A stretch of 5,913 nucleotides of DNA, taken from Prevotellaceae bacterium (lineage in GTDB: Bacteria; Bacteroidota; Bacteroidia; Bacteroidales; UBA932). The stretch is taken from NCBI GenBank assembly GCA_031258755.1, contig JAIRMK010000053.1, positions 1 through 5,913 on the forward strand, written 5' to 3'. Position 1 is the stretch's first letter. Each line of letters begins with the position of its first letter. The position numbers were made by a program, and so were the translations under genes. The notes beneath the pieces are model-generated. The model saw only the letters and a program-made list of their open reading frames with translations, ran no database searches and was not told where the DNA came from. Positions 1 through 5,382 of this stretch are shown in pieces.

Positions 1-210
1 TTATTGGAGTGGGAGGATGCCCTACATGCCGCCAATGACGCAGTGGCTAAATTTGCCGATGACCGGACAAAAGAAAAAGCTTTGCTGGATTATGAGTATT
101 TAAGAAATACAGGTGAAGATATTCACCGGATTGTGGCTTTTCTTACAGGTATATTTGATGAATACCGGAAACTGGAAATAATCAGGGAAGTAATTAAGGA
201 AACAGCCTAA
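1..210 (+). CDS. 3' end of an unrecognised gene, truncated by the window edge
   Basis: The frame is open from the first base to a TAA at 208-210, so this is most simply the last 69 codons of a longer gene. A TTG at base 4 is the only early start-like codon and has no visible upstream context, so I do not treat it as a true start. The visible protein is charged and looks largely helical: residues such as DDRTKEKALLDYEYL and FLTGIFDEYRKLEIIREVI (window residues about 20-34 and 47-65) are spaced as in amphipathic helices. There is no membrane segment, no cysteine and no motif I can name. The stretch is more AT-rich than the genes to its right, which may mean a different origin. I do not recognise the family. 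The reading frame itself is fairly secure because it runs uninterrupted from the edge. Confidence 0.55.
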   Translation, partial: LLEWEDALHAANDAVAKFADDRTKEKALLDYEYLRNTGEDIHRIVAFLTGIFDEYRKLEIIREVIKETA

Positions 211-212
211 TT

Positions 213-288
213 AGGGATATTCAGTAAACAAAAAAGGAATTTCAACAGACTTGTTAGGACACGGATGCAACGGATACTGAATATCCCT
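213..288. repeat. Perfect 14-bp inverted repeat around a 48-base centre
   Basis: AGGGATATTCAGTA at 213-226 is matched exactly by its reverse complement TACTGAATATCCCT at 275-288. Pairing stops at both ends of each arm (T212/T289 and A227/A274). The element fills most of the gap between the plus-strand gene ending at 210 and the minus-strand gene ending at 307. The right arm can also pair locally, GGATA (272-276) with TATCC (282-286) around a 5-base loop. The 48-base spacer is too long for a standard intrinsic terminator, and no long T-run follows an arm. It could be the terminal repeats of a very small non-autonomous element, a recombinase or regulator site, or an RNA structure in one of the converging transcripts. 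The repeat is certain; its role is not. Confidence 0.7.
261..275 (+). repeat. Short tandem-like repeat ACGGAT-GCA-ACGGAT
   Basis: ACGGAT occurs at 261-266 and again at 270-275, separated by GCA, inside the centre of the 14-bp inverted repeat and running into its right arm. From general recollection, degenerate strings of CACGGATnnnACGGAT occur in intergenic regions of several Bacteroidota and cyanobacterial genomes. Two copies alone are weak evidence for membership of such a family. Confidence 0.3.
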
Positions 289-306
289 TGGTAAATTTGT
301 ATATAA

Positions 307-801
307 TTACCATCCTTTTCGCCGGGTCATGGAGTACGCCCGCCTGGGAAATACGAAAATAGGGATAGTGGCGCCCACAGCCAGCAGGAACACCGTGCTC
401 ACGGTTACGATGGCATTTGAGAGCAGCGTCTGCAGGTGGATTTCCGCCACTTCGGCCGTGTGCAGGTTTTGCATGAACATCACCAGTGCGAAAACCGTGC
501 GATAGGCATACATGCCCGGTATCATGGGCAACAGGGCGGGAATGTACAACACCGTCATCGGGCAATGTGACAATTTCCCGAACCACAGCGACAGTACGCC
601 GATGCTCAACGCCGCGCAAAATGAGGCCAGGGCGATGTCCCACGAAAGATAATTCATCAGCGAAAAGCGGATGGCATAGCCGGTAGCCGCCAAGATGGCG
701 ATGTGGCGAAACGCCCGTTTGGGCGGGAACGAAATAGCGCCGAACCCCACGCCGGCTATGGCGGCCAGCAAACCGTTCGTCAGGATGTCGGTAAATATCA
801 T
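307..801 (-). CDS. Threonine/serine exporter family, small subunit (YjjB / ThrE_2, DUF3815-like)
   Basis: A 164-residue, almost wholly hydrophobic inner-membrane protein. It has about four to five predicted membrane spans: roughly residues 8-24, 32-52, 56-74, 82-110 (possibly two) and 128-150. It ends in a basic tail (PRRAYSMTRRKGW), which suggests a cytoplasmic C-terminus. The motif PALLPMIPGMYAYR (88-101) is typical of the small half of split ThrE-type exporters. In Corynebacterium, ThrE is one chain exporting threonine and serine. In E. coli the homologous pair YjjP/YjjB has been linked to succinate export, so the substrate here is open. It starts at ATG 801-799, overlapping the TGA of the large-subunit gene (ATGA), which suggests translational coupling and a complex of the two. 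Length and order fit an intact two-gene exporter. Confidence 0.85.
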   Translation of the reverse strand: MIFTDILTNGLLAAIAGVGFGAISFPPKRAFRHIAILAATGYAIRFSLMNYLSWDIALASFCAALSIGVLSLWFGKLSHCPMTVLYIPALLPMIPGMYAYRTVFALVMFMQNLHTAEVAEIHLQTLLSNAIVTVSTVFLLAVGATIPIFVFPRRAYSMTRRKGW

Positions 802-1565
802 AGCAAGCTGTTTTTAAACAGTAACAACGGCAAAGATAAGCCCACCGCAACGCAAATGATTAGCAGGAAGGCGTGCATTAGCCGGGAGCTGCCCGTGAGC
901 GTGTACCCTTCCACAATATCTATTACGCCATTGATGAGGGGGACGCCGGGTATGAGGAACAGGACGCTGGTAGCAATAGCGATTTCCGCCGTGGTGTGGA
1001 ACAGCAGCGTGGCGGAAGCGCACATAGATGCCACGAACGCCGACGTGGTGAATACGATAAAATGGTTGATGCCCCTGCGCTGCATTTGCTGTCGCACGAA
1101 AAATCCGGCGAGCGTGGCGATGAACACAATGCCCACGGCGTTCCAGTCGCCGCCGAACAGTCTGCAAAAAGACGCGTTGGCCAGCCCCACCAACAACAAA
1201 ACCACATGCGGCGACATTTTCGGCTTCGCCCTGATTTGTCGGTATTCTTCCCGCAAGACGTCTAACGGCAGGTGCCGGTCATAAGCCTTCCAGCTCAGGG
1301 AGCTCAGTTCGGCGTTGTATGCAAAGCTTATCGGGAGTTCGGGGATGTCCACCACCTCTGTATATGCGTCGTCGTTGTGCGCGTTGCACACCGTGAGGAT
1401 AAGGCTTTTGTGCAGCGTGGTGATGCGTATCAGCACGCCTAAGGACTCGCCTATGCGCTTTGAATTGCGGACAACCCGCGAGGTGTGTACCCCGGAACCC
1501 ATGAGGCAGGTTGCATAATCCGCCACAAACTTCGCAATTTCTTTCAGTTCTTCGTTTACATTCAT
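798..1565 (-). CDS. Threonine/serine exporter family, large subunit (YjjP / ThrE_1, DUF1212-like)
   Basis: A 255-residue protein with a soluble N-terminal part (about 1-115) and a membrane part (about 116-250). The N-terminal part begins with a helix, EELKEIAKFVADYATCLMGSG, followed by HTSRVVRNSKRIGESLG; this layout is usual for DUF1212 proteins, where the soluble half is thought to act on or gate the substrate path. The membrane half has about five spans and carries the signature FLIPGVPLINGVIDIVEG (203-220). It should pair with the small subunit encoded immediately downstream to form an inner-membrane exporter for threonine/serine or, as proposed for the E. coli pair, succinate. The ATG at 1565-1563 is the first start giving the full family N-terminus. 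No Shine-Dalgarno sequence precedes it, as is common in this phylum. The gene is 53 bases downstream of the CCA-enzyme stop, and a -7-like box lies in that gap. Confidence 0.87.
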   Translation of the reverse strand: MNVNEELKEIAKFVADYATCLMGSGVHTSRVVRNSKRIGESLGVLIRITTLHKSLILTVCNAHNDDAYTEVVDIPELPISFAYNAELSSLSWKAYDRHLPLDVLREEYRQIRAKPKMSPHVVLLLVGLANASFCRLFGGDWNAVGIVFIATLAGFFVRQQMQRRGINHFIVFTTSAFVASMCASATLLFHTTAEIAIATSVLFLIPGVPLINGVIDIVEGYTLTGSSRLMHAFLLIICVAVGLSLPLLLFKNSLL

Positions 1566-1596
1566 CGTGGCCGTATGTATTGTTAAATTGAAGGCA

Positions 1597-1604
1597 CAAA
1601 AGTA
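1597..1604 (-). promoter_or_regulatory. Candidate -7 box (TACTTTTG) for the exporter pair
   Basis: Read on the minus strand this is TACTTTTG, an exact fit to the Bacteroidota -7 consensus TAnnTTTG. It lies 31 bases before the start codon of the large exporter subunit, giving a leader of about 25 bases. The upstream -33 element is poor: the best match at 19-21 bases' spacing is TTAG (1629-1626), inside the last codons of the CCA-enzyme gene. It may be a weak or secondary promoter, with read-through from the upstream operon also possible. Confidence 0.45.
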
Positions 1605-1618
1605 CGAAATAAAATCAA

Positions 1619-3031
1619 TTAATCACTAACCGTTGACAGTCCCAGTTCCGCGGCTTTTTCCTCCATCAGCTTGCAGGCTTCCTCATAATTATTATGGATA
1701 ATGCCGTCGAGAATGGCGTCCTTAATGGCGTCTTTGATAATCCCCACCTCGCGGCTGGGAGGAATGTTATAGCGTTTCATAATCATCTCTCCGGTGACGG
1801 GCGGCTGGAAATTACGAATGGCGTCTTTCGCTTCCACTTCCACCAGTTTCTCCCGCACAATGTCAAAGTTGCGCAAGTGACGGCGTACGGTTTGTTCGTT
1901 CTTCGAGGTGATATCGGCCTCGCACAGCAACATCAAATCGTCAATATCATCGCCGGCGTCAAAGAGCAGACGGCGCACCGCCGAGTCGGTCACTTCCTCT
2001 AAGGAAAGCACGATAGGTCGCAAGTGCAGGCGCACCAGTTTTTGAACATAGCGCATCTTCTCATGTAAAGGCAAGCGCAGGTGCTGGAATATGGCCGGAA
2101 TCATTTTGGCGCCCAAAAATTCGTGTCCGTGGAAACTCCATCCCGCCACCGGGTCATAATGTTTGGTGGCCGGTTTTGCGATATCGTGCAGCAAGGCCGC
2201 CCAGCGCAACCAGATGTTGTCGCTTTTCGCCGCCACGTTGTCAAGCACCGCCATCGTATGCTCAAAATTATCTTTATGCCCGCGCCCTTCAACGATTTCC
2301 ACGCCTTTCAATTTGGTCAACTGCGGGATAATGAGTTCCAATAGCCCTGTGTTCTCCAACAAATAAAAACCTTTCGAAGGCGCCGGCGTAGCCATGATTT
2401 TCATCAATTCGTCGCAGATACGCTCTACCGACACCACAGGCCGGTGCAGGCGTTCACGGTTACGCCGTATGGCTTCTAACGACTCGGGCACGATAGTGAA
2501 ACCAAGCTGCGCGGAAAAACGAACGGCACGAACCATCCGCAAAGGGTCGTCGCTGTAAGTAATATCAGGATCCAGAGGCGTACGTATCAGTCCGTGCTGC
2601 AAATCGCTTACCCCATTAAAAGGATCCACGAGCGTTCCGTAGTCTTCTTTTTGCAAACTAAAGGCCAGCGCATTAATTGTAAAATCACGGCGGCGCTGGT
2701 CGTCCTCAATGGTTCCGTTCTCCACCACCGGTTTACGTGAATTGGCGTTATACGACTCGCGGCGCGCGCCCACAAATTCCACGTTCACTTCATCACAGCG
2801 CAACATGGCCGTGCCAAACGTTTTAAAGACGCTTACCGGGACTTTCAAATAAGCGGCGACTTTCTCGGCAATGGCCACGCCACTTCCCTGCACAACAATA
2901 TCGATATCTTTCGAGGAGCGCTGCAAAAAACAATCGCGCACATAGCCGCCGATAACGAACGCCTGTACGCCCTCCCGCACGGCAATATCAGATACGATGC
3001 CAAATATCCGGTGTTGTAAAAAATCTGTCAT
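1619..3031 (-). CDS. cca: CCA-adding tRNA nucleotidyltransferase with HD domain
   Basis: A 470-residue class II nucleotidyltransferase that should add or repair the 3'-CCA end of tRNAs in the cytoplasm. Visible motifs, in order: the catalytic fold IGGYVRD (27-33) with the metal-binding pair in KDIDIVV (D42, D44); EFVGARRESY (85-94); RRDFTINALAF (114-124); the nucleotide-recognition stretch DPLRMVRAVRFSAQLGF (162-178); and SVERICDELMKIM (201-213). An HD-type domain follows, with H258, LLHDIAKP (280-287, containing H282-D283) and HGH (301-303); such domains in bacterial CCA enzymes are associated with phosphatase or phosphodiesterase activity. Length and motif order look intact. The ATG at 3031-3029 lies only two bases after the stop of the GldB-like gene, so the two are almost certainly co-transcribed. 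The family also includes poly(A) polymerases; without structure-level comparison I prefer the CCA enzyme because the HD domain is fused. The symbol follows family usage. Confidence 0.93.
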   Translation of the reverse strand: MTDFLQHRIFGIVSDIAVREGVQAFVIGGYVRDCFLQRSSKDIDIVVQGSGVAIAEKVAAYLKVPVSVFKTFGTAMLRCDEVNVEFVGARRESYNANSRKPVVENGTIEDDQRRRDFTINALAFSLQKEDYGTLVDPFNGVSDLQHGLIRTPLDPDITYSDDPLRMVRAVRFSAQLGFTIVPESLEAIRRNRERLHRPVVSVERICDELMKIMATPAPSKGFYLLENTGLLELIIPQLTKLKGVEIVEGRGHKDNFEHTMAVLDNVAAKSDNIWLRWAALLHDIAKPATKHYDPVAGWSFHGHEFLGAKMIPAIFQHLRLPLHEKMRYVQKLVRLHLRPIVLSLEEVTDSAVRRLLFDAGDDIDDLMLLCEADITSKNEQTVRRHLRNFDIVREKLVEVEAKDAIRNFQPPVTGEMIMKRYNIPPSREVGIIKDAIKDAILDGIIHNNYEEACKLMEEKAAELGLSTVSD

Positions 3032-3033
3032 GG

Positions 3034-4023
3034 TTACGGGTTATAGCGGGCTTCTTTTAATACTGTTTGCGCGTCACACTTCATCAGTTCGGAGAAGGAC
3101 GCTTTATTTCTTTTCATATATTTTTCCACAATACGATATGCCAGCCAGTTCACCGCACGCCCCGGCGCTTCCGGCGTGAAGGCGGAAGTGAACGGTGCAT
3201 CACCGGTAAATTTCTGTATCGTAAATTGACTGTTCACATACAACAATCGGTTTTCGAGCAGGTATTCCCACATGCCGGCTTCGTTATGCCCGCACCAGGC
3301 CAGCTGGTCTTTGGTAAAGCCAAAAATCAACGTGTCGGCCGCCTGCGGAAAACATTTTTTTGTCACATAAAGCAATTTTCCCTCATACATCATTTGCTGC
3401 AGGAAGTTACCTTCGCCGTTGCCTTCCGGAAGATACTCGCTACCCAGCCACGACTGCAGGCAAACCACAGGAATTCGTGCAGGGCGCATGTTCCGTTGCC
3501 GGTATTTCGGAAAATCAAGCCGGTCATAGAGGGCGCACGTATCGCCCAGGAAACGGTCGAGCCCCACGCCCACCACGCTATCGGTAAGCATCACGGCTTC
3601 ATTGAAGCCCGACACATAGCCATAGACACGGGGCATGGGCATATCGGGGAAATAATATGACAAGTGTTTGAAGCCCCAAGTGAGCGCCTCATTCAGCATT
3701 TTTTCATCAGGGAATACGGCTTTTACCTTACGACAGGCCTCTGCGACTATGGGTGAACGTGCAAAATCGCCCAGCAAGCGGGCATATTCCGGGCTATTGC
3801 TGGTTCCAATACCAATCAACCCTGCACTGAAATATTCTACAAACGGTCCATAAGACCGGCGCAAAGCGGGAATTTGTGTCGTGTCGAATGCCGCCGCCTG
3901 CAAGGCCAAATCAAACCGCTGCATGGTGATGGTCACCGGCACATTTTTCACGTTCACGCCATCACCGCATGCATGCAGCAAAATGAGCGCCGGAAGAAAA
4001 AATAATACGTTTTTCTTATTCAT
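3034..4023 (-). CDS. gldB: GldB-family gliding-motility-associated lipoprotein
   Basis: A 329-residue protein starting MNKK with a hydrophobic stretch (VLFFLPALILL) and a lipobox LLHAC, so C19 should be lipidated and the protein anchored in the envelope. The body matches what I know of GldB: QRFDLAL near the mature N-terminus (35-41), VYGYVSGFNEAV (133-144), VGVGLDRFLG (151-160), MMYEGKLLYV (211-220), the ENRLLY stretch (257-262), and PGRAVNWLAYRIVEKYM near the C-terminus (287-303). GldB is needed for gliding in Flavobacterium johnsoniae, yet homologues occur in many non-gliding Bacteroidota, where the role is unsettled. I chose ATG 4023-4021 because it gives a normal lipoprotein signal. A TTG at 4032-4030 would add MTV and overlap the upstream stop by four bases (TTGA). 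The purine run AAGGAGG (4043-4037) sits 13 bases from the ATG and 4 from the TTG, so it does not decide the matter. It lies between the HsdR_N-like gene and cca in one tight operon. Confidence 0.85.
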   Translation of the reverse strand: MNKKNVLFFLPALILLHACGDGVNVKNVPVTITMQRFDLALQAAAFDTTQIPALRRSYGPFVEYFSAGLIGIGTSNSPEYARLLGDFARSPIVAEACRKVKAVFPDEKMLNEALTWGFKHLSYYFPDMPMPRVYGYVSGFNEAVMLTDSVVGVGLDRFLGDTCALYDRLDFPKYRQRNMRPARIPVVCLQSWLGSEYLPEGNGEGNFLQQMMYEGKLLYVTKKCFPQAADTLIFGFTKDQLAWCGHNEAGMWEYLLENRLLYVNSQFTIQKFTGDAPFTSAFTPEAPGRAVNWLAYRIVEKYMKRNKASFSELMKCDAQTVLKEARYNP

Positions 4024-4028
4024 AACTG

Positions 4029-4475
4029 TCAACTTCCCTCCTTATTCATTTCTCCATACGCCGGCACTTTATCTACAAAATCATATTGCCCGGTGGCGAC
4101 ATTAAACATACAACAATAAAGCTGCACGCCATTGCTCACAACCAGCCAGGGCACACGCCACGTCAAGTTATATCCGGCAATCTGCATAAATGTTTTGGAT
4201 GTAATTTTCACGTCCCCAGCCTTACACTCGGCAAGCAGCAACGGTTGCCCGGAGCGGGCATACACAATCACATCGGCGCGTAAATTACGCCTGTTAACCG
4301 GAATGACGACCTCCACGCCTATCAATGATACAGGCACCTGCTGCTCATTTATTAAAAAATGTACAAGTTGTTGCCTCACCCATTCTTCCGGCGTTAGCGC
4401 TACATATTTTTTCCGTACCGGGTCAAAAATTTCCCTGCCTTTTTCCGCATTACGCAAACGAGGCGTAAAATCCAT
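4029..4475 (-). CDS. Stand-alone HsdR N-terminal-domain (HSDR_N_2-like) PD-(D/E)XK protein
   Basis: A 148-residue soluble protein resembling the N-terminal nuclease domain of type I restriction R subunits but without helicase or translocase parts. The likely catalytic core is E55 (GVEVVIPV), D68 in LRADVIVY (65-72), and E83-x-K85 in LLLAECKA (79-86), followed by a Q98-xxx-Y102 element (QIAGY) typical of this nuclease subgroup. The N-terminal section TPEEWVRQQLVHFLI (28-42) is a conserved helix of the family. All expected residues are present, so it may be an active nuclease, but no HsdM or HsdS is nearby, and such small proteins are common, conserved and uncharacterised in Bacteroidota chromosomes. 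It is first in the operon: a strong promoter match lies just upstream, and its stop is 5 bases from the chosen start of the GldB-like gene. A housekeeping DNA-repair-type role is inference only. Confidence 0.85.
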   Translation of the reverse strand: MDFTPRLRNAEKGREIFDPVRKKYVALTPEEWVRQQLVHFLINEQQVPVSLIGVEVVIPVNRRNLRADVIVYARSGQPLLLAECKAGDVKITSKTFMQIAGYNLTWRVPWLVVSNGVQLYCCMFNVATGQYDFVDKVPAYGEMNKEGS

Positions 4476-4493
4476 AACATCTCATAATTTATA

Positions 4494-4525
4494 CAAAAAT
4501 AAATATTTTTCCCCGGCATTGCAAA
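4494..4525 (-). promoter_or_regulatory. Bacteroidota-type promoter for the HsdR_N / gldB / cca operon
   Basis: On the minus strand, TTTG (4525-4522) is followed after exactly 20 bases by TATTTTTG (4501-4494), matching the -33 TTTG and -7 TAnnTTTG consensus at typical spacing. Transcription would start near 4488, giving a leader of about 13 bases before the ATG at 4475. The leader is AT-rich and lacks a Shine-Dalgarno sequence. The -33 box directly abuts that of the divergent promoter. Confidence 0.68.
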
Positions 4526-4550
4526 TGATGTTGAAATTTCATTACCTTTG
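4519..4550 (+). promoter_or_regulatory. Divergent Bacteroidota-type promoter for the 4578-5362 gene pair
   Basis: TTG at 4519-4521 is followed after 21 bases by TACCTTTG at 4543-4550, an exact TAnnTTTG -7 match at acceptable spacing. The predicted start near 4557 leaves about 20 leader bases before the ATG at 4578. The -33 box touches the -33 box of the opposite promoter (ATTGCAAA, 4518-4525), so two polymerases could hardly bind together. Confidence 0.65.
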
Positions 4551-4577
4551 TGATAGAATACTAAAGCGTTCCGGTTA

Positions 4578-5018
4578 ATGAAAAACATTTTACACACTAA
4601 AAAAATCAATGCCGGCCTTGCCGTCATTATGCTATTGACCTTTGCCCATTGCGCCGTCATCTCGCCATTCAGCCAACATGCCTACATGCAAACCACGTCG
4701 TTGAAAGTAGACGCGTTAAACGTGATGGGCATGGCCGAAGAGCCTTACAGCGCCCACAAGACGGAAGTGGCAACGTTGAAAACCAACCTGCAAAAACAGT
4801 ATGAGTATGAAAGGAACAGGCCGAAGAACGCCATTTCTACCGCCATGTGGGAAAAGTTATTGGATGAAAAAGCGCTGTTGGGCGGCTTTCTAAACCGGTG
4901 GAAAGAAGAAGGGACGCTCGGAAAGTATTATATCGAAGAAGAAAAAAAATTAGTGGCGGAGGCCTTTGATAAGATTGCAGGATTGGAGAGTAAAAAAATT
5001 AAATCATCAGCACAATAA
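4578..5018 (+). CDS. Putative exported protein or lipoprotein of unknown function
   Basis: A 146-residue protein with a basic N-terminus (MKNILHTKKINAG) and a hydrophobic stretch GLAVIMLLTFAHC (13-25). C25 could be a lipidation site, but the box is poor: the residue before the cysteine is His, where Gly, Ala or Ser is usual. Simple export or a membrane anchor is the alternative. After the signal come ISPFSQHAYMQTTSLKVDAL (28-47) and a highly charged, helix-prone region (about 60-146) rich in Lys and Glu, including EEEKKLVAEAFDKIAGLESKK; a coiled coil is possible. I see no enzyme motif. The ATG at 4578 is the only start giving this signal, and a matching promoter lies just upstream. The next gene follows after 5 bases, so the two are likely translated from one message. 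I do not recognise a named family. Confidence 0.8.
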   Translation: MKNILHTKKINAGLAVIMLLTFAHCAVISPFSQHAYMQTTSLKVDALNVMGMAEEPYSAHKTEVATLKTNLQKQYEYERNRPKNAISTAMWEKLLDEKALLGGFLNRWKEEGTLGKYYIEEEKKLVAEAFDKIAGLESKKIKSSAQ

Positions 5019-5023
5019 CTACC

Positions 5024-5362
5024 ATGGCTAAAATCGACCTTTCGGAATTTCTAAACACCCTTGTGGAAGAACTTGCCGGCTTATTGAAAAGCACATTGAA
5101 CAATGTGGCAACAGACGCCAAAGCCGACGCCCAGCGGTTTGTGGAGCAGAACAAAGACAACCTGCAACGTTGGGCGGGCATGTATGCATCGGGAAAACTC
5201 ACGGCCACCGATCTGGAGGCTTTATTGCGCAGCAGCAAAAACCTTTTCGATATGGAGTTGCTGAAACAAAGCGGCGTCGCACTCATCGCCGTCGACAAGT
5301 TCAAAAACGACGCCATTGCCGTTATCGTGAAGTGCGTTTCAACACCATTTTCATTTTCATAA
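5024..5362 (+). CDS. Small helical protein of unknown function, partner gene of the preceding ORF
   Basis: A 112-residue protein with no signal peptide or membrane span. It looks almost entirely alpha-helical: LSEFLNTLVEELAGLLKST (6-24), an Ala/Asp/Lys-rich helix at about 28-52, a turn at ASGKLTATDLEALLRS (55-70), and LKQSGVALIAVDKFKNDAIA (80-99). The ASGKLTATDLEALL stretch resembles a helix-turn-helix-like packing element, but I cannot assign DNA binding. The hydrophobic faces suggest a protein-protein role, possibly with the product of the preceding gene, which it follows by 5 bases. The end KCVSTPFSFS leads directly to TAA and eight Ts; I see no sign of a frameshift. The function is unknown. 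The ORF is credible from codon composition, position in a tight pair and start placement. Confidence 0.77.
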   Translation: MAKIDLSEFLNTLVEELAGLLKSTLNNVATDAKADAQRFVEQNKDNLQRWAGMYASGKLTATDLEALLRSSKNLFDMELLKQSGVALIAVDKFKNDAIAVIVKCVSTPFSFS

Positions 5363-5371
5363 TTTTTTTTG

Positions 5372-5382
5372 TCGCAGTGCGA
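5372..5382. repeat. 11-bp palindrome between convergent genes
   Basis: TCGCAGTGCGA is a perfect inverted repeat around one central G. It lies in the 20-base gap between the plus-strand gene ending at 5362 and the minus-strand gene whose stop begins at 5383. As a hairpin it allows four base pairs (TCGC/GCGA) with a 3-base loop. A run of eight Ts (5363-5370) lies before it on the plus strand, the wrong side for a classic plus-strand terminator, and it gives As after the hairpin on the minus strand. It may be a weak bidirectional transcript end or chance. Confidence 0.35.

Noticed and set aside
229..255. Possible minus-strand terminator: AACA/TGTT stem near a T6 run
   Set aside because: The stem is only four weak pairs and the T-run does not directly follow it.
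213..288. Intrinsic bidirectional terminator formed by the 14-bp arms
   Set aside because: A 48-base loop and the absence of a T-run after either arm do not fit intrinsic terminators.
292..299. TAAATTTG on the plus strand, an exact TAnnTTTG match
   Set aside because: No TTG or TTTG lies 19-21 bases upstream, and it would point into the 3' end of an oppositely oriented gene. Chance in AT-rich sequence is more likely.
254..850. 198-codon minus-strand open frame overlapping the small exporter subunit
   Set aside because: It is the alternative frame over the small-subunit gene and reads through non-coding sequence at its end. The other frame has the membrane spans and the family motif.
703..1284. 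193-codon plus-strand open frame antisense to the exporter genes
   Set aside because: It lies across both exporter genes, which have clear family motifs on the other strand. The translated sequence has no family features and fits a frame shadow.
3067..3660. 197-codon plus-strand open frame antisense to the GldB-like gene
   Set aside because: The minus-strand protein has a lipobox and GldB motifs. The antisense product is His/Arg-rich and without motifs, as expected of a shadow.
4029..4475. Remnant of a type I restriction-modification system
   Set aside because: The protein is a complete small domain with a normal start and stop in a tight operon. No HsdM, HsdS or helicase fragments are present on either side.
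4132..4578. 148-codon plus-strand open frame opposite the HsdR_N-like gene
   Set aside because: It is antisense to a gene with a complete PD-(D/E)XK core and runs through both divergent promoters.
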